Positions 45,201 to 56,060 are shown, counted from the stretch's first letter. The stretch: DNA of 64,000 nt from Nemertoderma westbladi (GCA_032718475.1 JAUCBJ010001327.1:1-64000); one strand, 5' to 3'. Numbers and translations: made by a program. Notes: generated by a model not told the origin, from the letters alone.

Positions 45201-45493
45201 ATAGGTGAATGTTACTACTAAAGTGTGTTTACAGTAGCGAGTCGCAATTGTGAAAGTTACTCTGCATCTGTAGCAAGTACCTCCAGTATATCCAAGCCCT
45301 TGGGACGGACAGTGGAGTGACTCGTGCTGGTTATTGTTGTTGTTGTGTAGCTACTACGTTGGCGAGAGGCACAGCTACGACAGTACATCAGCGCTGAGGA
45401 TCTCACGCTGTCTGGGGGCATAGAGGGGGAGGCAGCGACGACCGCTAGCCTTATTATTAGTAACTATAATATCGATAAACTCATATAACAGCT
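45201..45493 (+). promoter_or_regulatory. Conserved GC-richer leader of ORF3
   Basis: The 290 bp before the ORF3 ATG are less AT-rich and conserved in copy B (55,804-56,060). It contains TAGCTACTACGTTGGCGAGA at ~45,349, in B TACGACGTTGGCGATAGGC, resembling the TTGGCG start of a retroelement primer-binding site; the gag region of A has CAGCTACTACGTTGGCGA at 35,684. Position and conservation suggest a leader or internal promoter for ORF3. Confidence 0.4.
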
Positions 45494-48400
45494 ATGACTG
45501 AGTTGATAGAAGGTGATCTTGGTATCAGGGAGCGATATACCCTACCACTGCAAGCGTTTGTTGATAGTTTGATAAGCGGCGACGCTAGTCAACATACGAC
45601 GGAAGACGATGGCCGTTATATCGAACCGCCAATGTCAAAGGAACAGCTCAAGCGTGAATTAGACTATCGGAAATTCACAGCTCGCTATACGCATCGTAAT
45701 GGTACGTATATGGACTTCTTAACTACTGGTCATCCTATCGATTTACACGATACTGACGATGTAGACACCAAAAGGGAAATGATTCTATTTAAATATCATG
45801 CCCAGCGGAGTAGGAATGATAAACTGAGAATTGAACATGAAAATTCTATTCGAAACCGACTCGAAAGAGAAGATGTTGAAGAACCGGATAAACATAGTGA
45901 TTTCAATGAATATTTAGAATTCTTGAGAGAAACTTATCTCAATGTAGCTAGTCAACAAAATCTAGAAACTCAATATCCTCAAGGTATACATCATAACCCT
46001 ATGGTAGAACTCAAACGACTCTATTTTACTATGACGTATCTTACCGCCAATCGACCGCTACCTGTTGTCCCGGATAGCTTCGAACAGATGGAGGAATATT
46101 GTAAAACTGGAGAAAGATCACCAGCGTTTCCCTTACAAGACATGCGTCTTTGGTATTACTGCGATGAATGCCCTAGACCCAATCAACAAACGGAAAGACA
46201 TAAAAATCCGCGGAGACGTTGCGCTAAACACAGTTTTACTCGCTATACTTAAGGGAGTTTTGAGCGAAACTTATTCGACGCATCACCTACGCTCGCTCGC
46301 TCAACTCAATCCTTAAATAAACCTATGATCAGAGTTCCGGAATACTCGGTCAGACCTCCTCATTCCCTGGTGCGACCTCAGACTCTTGATCCTAATAGTA
46401 TGACAGATCCTCCTGAATTGTACTCATTGTTCAAAGATCTAGTGTTATCCGAACAATTAGTCGGTGGCACTCCGGTTGTGGGCTCTCTAGATATTCGCCC
46501 ATCCTACCTAGCCAGATTGGGACGCGGACATCTAATATCTCTGTTCAACCCGTATAATCGTCCTGGTTTAACTCCGATACAACCTGTCACCGAGGTGGAG
46601 GAAAGTTTTGTATGAAATGCGCTAGTCGCTATTCGGCAGAAGATCGGAAAAGGAACTTACGATTGTTTAGACAAACGTAAATTGCAACAACAAGTCCAAG
46701 CGGTAAAAGAATTGGCTTTACCTCAGTTCGATCGGGAAATCCAGAATCTTGAGGAAGATATCGAACTTGGACGAACATACTCTCTACAAGAGTTCTTGGA
46801 CGAACGCTTCCAACGACAAGCGGAGGAAAATCAGCTCGAGGAGAAGCACATCGAAATGGATGAGAGAGAGGAAGCAGCTTTAGCCCAACCGGAAGCTCAA
46901 ATCCTTATGACGGATCTCTATTCCAAAACCATCATTGATCCTTCGATGGTCCCCCATTTCGGAGACAAACTCTTCGCCACGGTACAACCCCAATCGGTTG
47001 ATATCAACTTAAGATCTAGAGATCTTATCGCTGACGCTCCTATGTTACAATGTCCACCAATCGAGGCTGCTCGTGTCGACGGTATACTCGTTGAACCTCT
47101 GGACAATCGAGCGGATCTTGACCGTCGTATGGTACACGAGGTCAATCTACGCGCTAGACCTTTACCGAACTCATTTTACGGGATCAAAGATCACCCCTAT
47201 TATGTCAATTTAACTCAATATTATATGGTGAAACCGGAAGATCCTACACACAGTTTAAAGTTTCTACCATTGATAAATCCCCTTGATCTTGTTGAACTCG
47301 AACAACTACAGAAACATTTAGACCAATTGGTTAAAGTAAACTCATTCAGAAAACTTTATAATGTTTCAAGAATAGAAAAGGACATAATACCTCCGTATAA
47401 TCTCAATGGATTTATTAAAACTTGATTAGTCCATTGGAATCTCGACGTATTATTCGAGGAAGAGAGAATACAGCGATACGGAGATGCAGATACTTATACC
47501 ACGCATTATCTGAAGTATAGCGATTTACCTAATGTAAGCGAATGCGCAACTTTATGGCATCCAGTGGGTATGACCATAGAAAACGCCACCAAAGAGTGGA
47601 ACGAAACTCTTAATGTTATAGAAATGTATGGAGTTGTCACTTACGATAACGAAGGTAGCGTTCCGGTTGGAGAGCTGGGAACTACGCAAATGATACACAT
47701 ACGAGGACTAGCTGGTTCTACTCATTTATTTACTCGAGCGTGTTCCGAAGTAATCGATTATTCTTTTGAGACTCTCACAGAGATACAAAAGAAACTCCGA
47801 CATGGACAGTTCGAACTCGCACAGCGTTATGTTACCGATACCGAGCGCAAACCAGCCATGGGTATAGATGGATCTATGCTACCCCAGCCAGTGCTCGAGA
47901 TGCTGTTTGACGAGATAATCCTTAAAATTGGCTCAGCTGTTTATGGAGATCTCCAAAATGACTTCAGAAACATGGAGAATATCCCATATCCTTTCGTAGA
48001 CACCCAGCTGATTGCACCCTGGGCAGATGGCCGAGGTTTCTTCCGAACCATGTATGCCAATACATCAAGCAGAATCAATAAAGTACAAAGAACCTCTATC
48101 GGACATCTTGCCTTCCAAGAATACGGATGGAATTTCAAAGTTGGAAATCCTGTCAGTTATCAACAAATATATGGAGACCATTATTCTCGATTATATTTTG
48201 ACAGACCATTAACCGCACCTGGAGTCGTCTATAGCTTTATGAGTGTTCCACTCCGTCCCTCATTAGCTATCATCACCCTCACTAGCTTCGAGAACGCCGC
48301 ACTTGCCGGTTGGCTAGCCGATGTGTGCAGTCGCACTATACGTGCTCATCCCTTAGTGCTTGGAACCAAACTCGCCAAGCTAGATGAACACAATAAATTC

Positions 48401-49701
48401 ATCCGATTCGAATGCTTTAGGCGCTTTCTGACTCCGTTCCGCAACATTGATAGTCAGTTCAAGACTCAGAGACTAAGCTGCTGAGAAGTTGGACAGCGCT
48501 GGATTTGCCATTTTTAAGGACGTTTGTATACAGAACCTACATTCGTCTGTCATACAAAGACCCCGAATCCCCACTGGTTATTCTATTGTGGAAGTTCAAA
48601 CAGTGGGTTCACTTGAAGAAACAGCTGCACCTGGAAGAAGAACCAATTTGCTTGGAATCCGAAGAGATTCAACCCACAGCCCCCAGGAGTAGCGACAATG
48701 ATTATGTGTTGGAATGGTATCAGGGTCCACAATGTCTCACGGCATATGATTATCGGCATGCCAATTACAATTCTAGGAAACGTTGCCGATTATGTGCATC
48801 ACGAGACCACTTTACCCCGGTGGACTCCAGCGAACCCTGCTCCTACTTTAAAGAGCAACATATTATGGAGATTTATTGTGCGTATTGTTGACTCAACAAT
48901 CTACACATCTTTGCCGCCTGTCCTCAATTTATGACTCAATGTCACCATTGTCAGTTCAAAGGACATGCAAGTTTCGATTGCCCTTTCAACCGAGATCTGG
49001 AGAGCGTAGACGAAACAGTTACCCTGCATTTCATCAGAGCTTGGGAAGCTAACGCGGATCTCCATTGCGAATCACGTCACCGATACTATCCAGGACGTGC
49101 GTATGAAGGAGTCTATGCGTTTCACCCATACCTCTTTGCATCCGTCGAACAAAATTCTCGCATTCGCAGTTACGAACTGATGAAGCGTGTTGGCAAGAAT
49201 ATTTCAACTAAATATGTTCATAAATATCTTAGGAATATTAATCCCAATAACCTGAATTCCTATAACTTGATTAACTTCATCCGTCAAGATCAGGAATACG
49301 GCGACTTGTTCATAAACTCGCATGCTGAATTACAAGAAATTCATAGACGACCCTATGAATATAAAGCCAGAGAACGCGAATTAGAGAGAACAATTAAACC
49401 GCGGAAATTTCTCACTACACATGGTCAACCTACCGCTGTCGTACAAACGACCCATCAAGGACCGGTAAGAGCTGCCATCCTGAAACGAGCTCTAAAGGTT
49501 GTTCGCCCTCGTTCCACCGATGTTGATATCGATCAACCGGGTACCTCGACCGGCGGATACACCGACCGTAATCCAAAACCTTCTGATGCAATCGCATTGC
49601 ACCCTTCCCCCAGGAGTTATAGCCCTCCTAGTAAAGTGGCTCACCCCAAAGAGAAAAAGACTCGTACTAGTCTCAAAAAACATCATAAACGCCGTTCATG
49701 A
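45494..49701 (+). pseudogene. Copy A ORF3: ~1,400-codon novel Gag-like zinc-knuckle protein
   Basis: Frame 2 is coding from ATG 45494 to 48484 except for stops TAA 46250, TGA 46613 and TGA 47423; it then continues in frame 1 from about 48,457 to 49701 with TGA 48889. Copy B reads sense codons at the first two stops (TAC; CCA), so they are mutations. No similarity to a known family is recognised. N-terminal ~250 residues are the part shared with copy C. A Cys/His cluster (CDEC...RRRCAKH) lies at ~46,160-46,235. A Glu-rich helical region follows (~46,680-46,880), then a large globular-looking middle (~47,000-48,480). Near the C-terminus are CRLC-x4-H, CAYC-x5-H-x4-C and a canonical CCHC knuckle (CHHCQFKGHASFDC, ~48,943-48,985), and the tail is Lys/Arg-rich. 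No signal peptide or membrane segment is evident, so an envelope role is unlikely. A role in RNA/DNA binding or particle assembly is inferred. Confidence 0.75.
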
Positions 49702-49780
49702 AAGAAGGACTAATAGTTTAGAGTATTTTTGTATTTTAGAAACTGTGATTTTTATATTTTAAGAACTTAAATCCCATTTT

Positions 49781-49790
49781 CTGGGAGCGG
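49781..49790 (+). promoter_or_regulatory. Copy A polypurine tract
   Basis: CTGGGAGCGG directly abuts the 3' LTR and is conserved in copy B (54206-54215, reverse). It is the expected plus-strand primer site, though not a pure purine run. Confidence 0.7.
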
Positions 49791-50480
49791 TGTAAAAGCT
49801 TTTGCGGACATAACTAGTCATTTTTACGCAATGCGCAGAATACTCTAAAATAGCCCTAAAATTGTTAAACTACGCGTCGGAAAGAAGTTATAACCAAGAT
49901 GACGAAATCTGTCAGCTGATTCTTTGTGTACGTGTAGGTTTCTTTGTTCAGGCTTATTCAGCCAATCAGAGCAATCTTCCCCTTTATGCCAGTAGAGACC
50001 TACCTGAGGAAACTAGCGCAATGCATTATGGTTATGGCTTTTCTGAGAATTAGATAAATCTCAGAATTCTGTACTAAGTATGGTCGTTTCAGACTTTGGC
50101 CCAGGAACATCTGATGGCCTTAGTTATAAGAACGTAAATCTATTAACTGAATCACCTTGTCATTTGACTTAACTCAATTCATATCGCATTTCATATAACT
50201 GAACACATACTGACTGTTCACCGCACTGTTTTACTGCTGTTTTATATTGTGTTAATTGTTGTTTATTAATGGATGTTATATTTGGAGAATACCGATAAAT
50301 AATCATAAGTAATCAATCTTCTTGATTACAGAGGTAAGCGGAGAGAGAGTCTACCGGTAGCAACTGCGACTTAAATTATAGTGGTTTTTGTGTGAATTAA
50401 ATGTTATTTCATAATCCTACGTGTGTCAGTTGCAATCCTCCTTATATATGATCAAATTCAGTGACGGTCGGCAAATTAGT

Positions 50481-50526
50481 GTGAAGTAGTGTAAAGTAGT
50501 GTGAAGTCGTGTGAAGTCGTGTGAAG
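50481..50526 (+). repeat. Decamer array in the LTR
   Basis: Five tandem GTGAAGTMGT-type 10-mers immediately upstream of AATAAA. Copy B has a related but diverged stretch (TGTGCAGTATTG...). Could be a transcription-factor or RNA-processing array. Confidence 0.7.
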
Positions 50527-50529
50527 GTT

Positions 50530-50535
50530 AATAAA
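50530..50535 (+). terminator. Polyadenylation signal AATAAA in the 3' LTR
   Basis: Located in the part of the LTR missing from the 5' copy. Retention here and loss in the 5' LTR would favour read-through from the 5' LTR and termination in the 3' LTR. Confidence 0.55.
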
Positions 50536-50910
50536 GCATCTCCTAAAGAATGCGCTATTTACGAAACTCTGTGGCCATCTAGTTGTGATTAGTATAAGTC
50601 ATAACTCTGTTTTTATACTTAAAGCGCCACGTCCTAAAGGAACTGTTAATATTTCCCCGAAAGTAAATATAGTTGTCAGAGATTATATAGTAGCAATCAA
50701 TCGAATAATACAAAGTAGCTTACACCGCAATACTTCCTAAGGAACCCGAATCCAGTCTCCCACACCGTGGGTCATACGCAGCGCACCGACTGGATTCGGC
50801 AGATGTAACTTCAGTACACCAGGTAATTGGTAAGGGCTAAAGTCGATTCATAATCAAAAGGACAATTAAAATTGGCAGGTTAAACTGCTAAAGGTCTGAA
50901 AGTGCGAACA

Positions 50911-50915
50911 GGTAG
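50911..50915 (+). repeat. Right target-site duplication of copy A (GGTAG)
   Basis: Exact repeat of 32371-32375. Confidence 0.95.
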
Positions 50916-51873
50916 GACACTATGTTGGACTTAGTGCATGGTAAGCGCACAGTTCACTTGTGCTGCATACATAGTGTCAATAGATATAAGTTACCAGTTG
51001 GGGAATAATATTGCAGTACTATGGATGCACACACTCGCACTAAAATGAACCGAATCTATTACAGACAGGGCGCAGTCAGCACCAACCGTGTGGAAATCGA
51101 GTTGGTTTGATCTCTGGTCTTGTATATTCATCAACAATAGTAAAGCAATAATAGTAAATAATGATAATGCAATGATATATGCAACAAGATGTTAAAATGC
51201 ATGCAGCAAGCCACAATGCATGCAGGCAAGGCGAAATATTACGAGTCTGGTAGTTACAATGACTCACAACAGGGTAATATGTTGTTAGGTTACGCCCGAG
51301 AGAAATGGGATGAACATCGACTATATAAACAAGTAATACTGCAAAAATAGAACAGCCAATAGGACGCAAGAATACCTGCACCGGTAGTTACCAATGAGAG
51401 TTCAGCACTATACCACAACTGCTGCTAGGCAACATATAAACAAGGTTCACGGTGGTATACAACACGAGTTAGGCATAAATGTTATAAGCACAGAAATTGA
51501 ATGATTCTCTGATAATAAATATAAGATTTCGATATGCAGTTAGCCCGTGCAGCAAAAAGACAACTTCAAACTATAATTTTTTCTAGACAAATTCAAACTA
51601 TAATTATTATGTTGTAATCATCTAATGAATTGTAAAAGCTGTTGTGATTATAGAAGATAGAGAGCAGTTAGCGAAATGATTATTTTGTTCTATCGGATTG
51701 AGTAGTCAGAGAGGAGTCGAGGTGTTAATTGATTAATAATAATATAATAACAGCAGTTGCCATGAATTCAATACAATCGCGCACAAGAAGTGATAAGACA
51801 AATTAGTTCTTATTTTTGTAACTAGAAAGCCAGCAAGCTGGCTGGAAGGAGCCCGGGGGAAAAATCCTAGCCA
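50916..51873. other. Non-coding DNA between copy A and the palindromic element
   Basis: AT-rich, no domain-bearing frame. It is presumably the continuation of the sequence left of copy A (31,579-32,370), possibly belonging to the upstream part of copy C that A interrupted. Confidence 0.4.
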
Positions 51874-51970
51874 AGACTATGAAGCGCCGTTTACGCCAAA
51901 ACTATCTGAATAAATATTATACTCAAGATGTGTCAATAAAAAATATTATACTTAAGATGTATCTAAATTC

Positions 51971-52090
51971 TCGGCCGAGATTCTCGGCCGAGTTTTTCCC
52001 GGCCGAGATCTCGGCCGAGTTTTCTCGGCCGAGATTCTCGGCCGAGATTCTCGGCTGAGTTTTTCTCGGCCGAGTTTTTCTCGGCCGAGA
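51971..52090. repeat. Left array of nine CTCGGCCGAG-type palindromes
   Basis: Nine 10-bp palindromes (two with one mismatch, CCCGGCCGAG and CTCGGCTGAG) separated by 1-6 A/T bases. Likely multimeric binding sites for the cognate transposase. Confidence 0.9.
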
Positions 52091-52187
52091 AAGTATTAAA
52101 ATATGAAACGGCGGGAAATTTAAAATGGCGTTGTATTTGCAATAATTACAGTATTTACAGCAGTACAGTACATAAGCCTGCATCCTA

Positions 52188-52511
52188 TTGCTACCGTTTC
52201 ACTTCACTATCCTACACGTGTGCAGCTATGCCTATGGCTGTATGGCTGATGCCAATGTAGAACTGGTTGGAGGTATCAGCGGTGGGAGGCCTCGTTACGA
52301 AATTACGGAGAGGCAGTTGCACTATTTACAGAATATTGGATTCTCTCGAAGAGATACGGCACGCATTTTGGATGTTAGCGAACGAACTATTTCAAGGCGT
52401 TGTAAACAATATGGACTGAATAATAATAAATACTCTGATATAGATAATGTCAACCTTTATAAAGCTATACGACATATATTGAGCAATATTTCCCGCTGTT
52501 ACAACTTTTAA
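52188..52511 (+). CDS. Truncated HTH transposase-like protein
   Basis: 107 codons; the recognisable part starts at residue ~33 (GRPRYEITERQLHYLQNIGF) and contains SRRDTARILDVSERTISRRC, a resolvase/integrase-type helix-turn-helix, then YGL...YSDIDNVNLYKAI. This matches the N-terminal DNA-binding part of HTH-plus-integrase-core transposases common in animal genomes (GRPxxxIxxEQLxxLLxxxF...IAxxLGVSxRTVxRRM). The integrase core that should follow is missing; the frame ends 20 residues later at the right palindrome array. It could still bind the element's repeats and act as a repressor, which is inference. Confidence 0.65.
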   Translation: MLPFHFTILHVCSYAYGCMADANVELVGGISGGRPRYEITERQLHYLQNIGFSRRDTARILDVSERTISRRCKQYGLNNNKYSDIDNVNLYKAIRHILSNISRCYNF

Positions 52512-52522
52512 GATTATAAATT

Positions 52523-52687
52523 CTCGGCCGAGAAAAACTCGGCCGAGAAAAACTCGGCAGAGAAAACTCGGCCGAGATCTCGGCCGAGAAAAACTCGGCA
52601 GAGAAAACTCGGCCGAGAAAAACTCGGCAGAGAAAACTCGGCCGAGATCTCGGCCGAGAGAAACTCGGCCGAGATCTCGGCCGAGAA
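52523..52687. repeat. Right array of twelve CTCGGCCGAG-type palindromes
   Basis: Twelve units, three of them CTCGGCAGAG, mostly spaced by AAAAA or AT. The copy number differs from the left array, so the arrays evolve by slippage. Confidence 0.9.
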
Positions 52688-52775
52688 TTTAGATACATCT
52701 TAAGTATAATATTTTTTATTGACACATCTTGAGTATAATATTTATTCAGATAGTTTTGGCGTAAACGGCGCTCCA

Positions 52776-53006
52776 TACAAGACTATTACAAAGAACTATG
52801 TCAGTCAGCAGTAAGTAAACTAAAATTGTCTAAACTGCAAGGCGTGAGGCTAGCTGACTTTGTGGCTCGCCCCACATAATAAAAAATGCAACTTAGCTAC
52901 CACTAACAAAAATATAATATGAAGCAAATAATTTCATTATCAAGCACGTTTACAAGATATAAGATGCGATTACCGAATATTTATAAAAAATGCCCATGAT
53001 GCACAA
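52776..53006. other. Short interval between the palindromic element and copy B
   Basis: Starts with the right CAAGAC duplication. No feature recognised; CACAA (53002-53006) would be the candidate target duplication of copy B, whose other end is out of view. Confidence 0.4.
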
Positions 53007-54205
53007 TGTTTGCTTGCGCTTTTGAAGACCTTTGACAGTTTAACCTGCCAAAATTAGAATGTCTTTTAGATGATATATATTCTTTAGCTTTATGACGAGT
53101 ATTTGATACACTACATTAGCTGAAGCCAGTCTATGCGCAATCATTCACCCGTTGGATATACCCGGGAGACTGAGTTCGGAGCTTAATGATTGATGGTGTA
53201 AGCCTACTGTATTATTCGACTGATCGTAATATATAATCTCTGACAAATATTATTCACTTTCGGGAAATATTAACAGTTCCTTTAGGACGTGGCGCTCTAA
53301 ATATGTAAACAGAATTATGACTTAAACTAGACACAACGAAAAGGCTATAGATTCACGTATATGGCGCATTCTTTAGGAGATGCTTTGTTATCAGTTACAC
53401 TCATACACAATGCTGCACAATACTGCACACTAATCTGCCGACCTTCACTAAATTTGGTCACGTATAAAGAGAGCAACATACAATTTATGTCGGGCATATG
53501 AAATAGCATTAGATTCACTTCAAACCACTCAACATAGGTCGCAATCGTTTATCTGTAACCGGTCTCTCTAACCTTTAGTATATCAAGAAGGTGGGGTGTC
53601 TGACTATTGATCAGTATTCCGATATAATAATTCATCAACCAATATAATGAATAACCATCAACAAAAGCAGTAATGTAAGATATGAATTGCATAGATATGT
53701 ATGATAAGATTGTAATTAACTCGGTAACTCAAGTTAGTCGTTTGCATTGATAACAGATATACGTTCTATAATTAAGCCTACTAATGTAAAGCTAAAGAAC
53801 GCTGATATACGGAGGTGCTAAAAGCCGATGTTCTTAGGCTCTGAGCAAAAACATAACACTGAACTACTGAGTTCTGTATACACCTCCAACACAGAGACAA
53901 AAAACGCTCTGATTGGTCAACCGAACAACGAGAGAACAAAGAAACAAAGAAACGTCGACGTGGCAATATCAGCTGTTAGCCGTCGTCATGGTAGCGACAC
54001 TGTTTTCAAGAGTATCCAGCTTATCGCGTCACGAGATTGCGGATTATGTCCTCTAAAGTACAAATACAGTACAAGCACAGAAGAAATGACTTTTATGTCC
54101 CCTAAAACACCAGCACAGCAAGGACACGGCCTCCTTATGCCTGGCAAACCAACTACAGAGTACTTTAAGGGAAAATAACCGGTTAATGACGCAAAAGCTT
54201 TTACA
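53007..54205 (-). repeat. Copy B 3' LTR (~1.2 kb)
   Basis: Starts (minus strand) TGTAAAAGCTTTTGCG at 54205, identical to the A LTR for 16 bases, then diverges and returns to similarity in the CCAAT area (GACCAATCAG, ~53,910-53,920), the CTCCTAAAGAATGCGC block and the end (TTTTGGCAGGTTAAACTG). Ends GCAAACA at 53007. It contains the block deleted from the 5' LTR of A but not a perfect AATAAA at the homologous site (GATAACAAAG). Confidence 0.85.
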
Positions 54206-54215
54206 CCGCTCCCAG
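54206..54215 (-). promoter_or_regulatory. Copy B polypurine tract
   Basis: CTGGGAGCGG on the minus strand directly before the LTR, identical to copy A. Confidence 0.7.
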
Positions 54216-54283
54216 AAAATGGGATTTAAGTCTATAAAATATAACAAATCACAGTTTCTAAAATATAAAGATACTCTAAACAG

Positions 54284-55803
54284 TTAGTCTTTCTTACGCA
54301 GACGGCGTTTACGCAGTTTTTTGAGGCTAGCAAGAGTCCTTTTCTCTTTGGGGCGAGCCACTTTACTAGGAGGGCTATAAATCCTGGGTGAAGGGTGCAA
54401 TATGATTGCATCAGAAGGTGTAGGATTATGGTCGGGGTATCCGCCGTTTCGATATGCTTCTCCTCGAGCTGATTTTCCTCCGCTCGTAGCTGGATACGTC
54501 CATCCAAAACTCTCGCAGAGAATGGGGTTGTCTAAGTTCGATATCTTCTTAGAGATTCTGGATTTCACAATCGAACTGAGATAAAGACAATTCGTTTATC
54601 GCTTGGACTTGCTGTTACAACTTACGTTTATCTGAACAAACGCAGGTTTCCTTTCTGATCTTTGTAGAATAGCGTTTAACTCGTTTGGTACAACGCTCTC
54701 CGCCACTTTGGTGACAGGTTATATCGTGTTAAGCCGGGACGATGGTAAGGGTTAAACGGCGATATTAAATGTCCGCGTCCCAATCCGGCTAGGTAGAATG
54801 GGCTAATATCTAGGAAGCCCACAACTGGGGTGCCACCGATTAATTGTTCAGGTAACACTAGATCTTTGAGCAGTGAGTACAGCTCGGGAGGATCCGTCAT
54901 ACTAATAGGATCAAGAGTCTGAAGTCTCACTAGGGAATGAGGAGTTCTGATCGAGTATTCCGAAACTCTGATCATAGGTTTATTTAAGGATCGTCTGAGT
55001 CGAACGAGCGTAGGGGATACATCGAACAAGTTTCGCTCGAAACTCCCGTAAGTATAGCGAGTAAAACCGTGTTTAAAGCAACGTCTCCGCGGATGTTTAT
55101 GTCTTTCCGTTTGTTGGTTGGGTCTTAGGCATTCATCGCAATAATACCAAAAATGCACGTCTTGTAGGGGAAACGCGAGTGATCTTTCTCCAGCTTACAA
55201 TATTCCTCCATCCGTTCGAAGCTATCCGGTACAACAGGTAGCGATCGATCGGCGGTAAGATACATCATAGTGGAATAGAGCCGTTTGAGTCCTACCATGC
55301 GGTCATGATGTATACCTTGAGGATATCGAGTTTCTAGATTCTGTTGACTGGTAATATCGAGATAGGTTTCTCTCAAGAATTCCAGGTATTTGCTGAAGTC
55401 GCTGCGTTTATCCGGCTCTTCAACATCTGCACTTTCGAGTCGGTTTCGAATAGAATTTTCGTGTTCGAGTCTCAGTTTATCGTTCCGCTTCCGCTGGGTA
55501 TGATATTTAAATAGACCATTTCCCTTTGGTGTCTATATCGTTCGTATCGTGTAGGTCGATAGGATGACCAGTAGTTAAGAAGTTCATATATATACCATTA
55601 CGATGCGTATAGCGAGCGGTGAATTTTCTACAGTCCAACCCACGCGCAAGTTGCTCCCGGGACATTGGCGGTTAGATATAACGACCATCGTCCTCCGTCG
55701 TAGTTAGACCAGCGTCGCCGCGTATCAAGCTATCAACAAACGCCTGTAAAGGTAGAGTATATCGCTCCCTGATACCAAGATCATCATCTATCAACTCAAT
55801 CAT
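54284..55803 (-). pseudogene. Copy B ORF3, internally deleted
   Basis: Starts at ATG 55803 with a sequence close to A (ELIDDDLGIRERYTLPLQAF). The N-terminal ~250 residues, the Cys/His cluster (CDECLRPNQQTERH...CFKH, ~55,150-55,080) and the following region to ~54,700 are recognisable across several frame changes. The AEENQLEEKHIE helix (~54,480) is then joined directly to the C-terminal tail (PSDAIILHPSPRIYSPPSKV and a Lys/Arg end), so about 2.7 kb equivalent to A 46,845-49,553, including the globular middle and all CCHC knuckles, has been deleted. Where A has a stop at 46250, B has TAC. Confidence 0.78.
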
Positions 55804-56060
55804 ATCTGCTATATAAGCTTATCCATATTATAATGAGTTTATATTTAGGCGAGCGGGCGTCGCTGCCTACCCCTCTCTGCCCCCGGACGGTGCGAGATCC
55901 TCAGCGCTGGTGTACTTTCGCCGATGTGCCTATCGCCAACGTCGTAGCTGCACAACGACTACAACAACCAGCACGAGCCACTCCACCGTCCGTCCCAAAG
56001 GCTTAGATATACTTCAGGTTCTTACTGGAGAGTTAGGGTTACTTTCACAATTGCGACTCG
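55804..56060 (-). promoter_or_regulatory. Copy B conserved leader of ORF3
   Basis: Counterpart of A 45,201-45,493, including ACGTTGGCGATAGGCAC, AGCGCTGAGGATCTC and a Gly-codon-like GGGGGCAGAGAGGGG stretch. Conservation exceeds that of the AT-rich spacer further upstream by eye. Confidence 0.4.

Larger units (their letters stand above)
32376..50910 (+). mobile_element. Copy A: 18.5-kb BEL/Pao LTR retrotransposon with ORF3
   Basis: Bounded by direct LTRs (32376-33239 and 49791-50910) that start TGTAAAAG and end GCGAACA, with a GGTAG target duplication. Internal order: leader, gag, protease-RT-RNase H-integrase, a 1.9-kb secondary insertion (41904-43800), a conserved spacer, ORF3 (45494-49701), polypurine tract, LTR. 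Without the insertion it is still ~16.6 kb, about double a usual BEL/Pao element. The copy is defective: a deletion removes the Gag start and N-terminal domain relative to copy B, several stops and frameshifts break gag, pol and ORF3, and the 5' LTR lacks ~256 bp. LTRs differ at seven positions in the first ~150 aligned bases, so the insertion is not recent. Confidence 0.92.
49791..50910 (+). repeat. Copy A 3' LTR (1,120 bp)
   Basis: Full-length LTR, TGTAAAAG...GCGAACA. CCAAT box at 49972-49976. Contains five decamers of GTGAAGTCGT type (50481-50526) followed by AATAAA at 50530-50535, a probable polyadenylation signal. Followed by target duplication GGTAG. Confidence 0.95.
51880..52775. mobile_element. 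DNA transposon derivative with palindromic CTCGGCCGAG arms
   Basis: Inverted termini TATGAAGCGCC (left) and TATGGAGCGCC (right, inverted) continue into ~90 bp of perfect inverted repeat (GTTTACGCCAAAACTATCTG onward). The repeat CAAGAC lies directly outside both ends, a 6-bp target duplication (9 bp if CAAGACTAT is counted). Inside each arm are arrays of CTCGGCCGAG palindromes. The centre carries a short helix-turn-helix frame. The transposase catalytic part is absent, so it is non-autonomous. HTH type and 6-bp duplication would suit an IS3EU-like superfamily, a tentative assignment from memory. Confidence 0.85.

Noticed and set aside
48450-48490. Programmed -1 frameshift in ORF3 of copy A
   Set aside because: No slippery heptamer is present at the overlap and the same ORF has four ordinary stops, so a single-base indel is simpler.
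46613-48891. TGA recoding (for example selenocysteine) in ORF3
   Set aside because: Copy B has a normal sense codon at 46613 and no SECIS-like element is evident; a TAA is present as well.
45494-49701. ORF3 as an envelope gene
   Set aside because: No signal peptide, furin-like site, fusion peptide or membrane anchor is visible, and the C-terminus is a zinc-knuckle/basic region.
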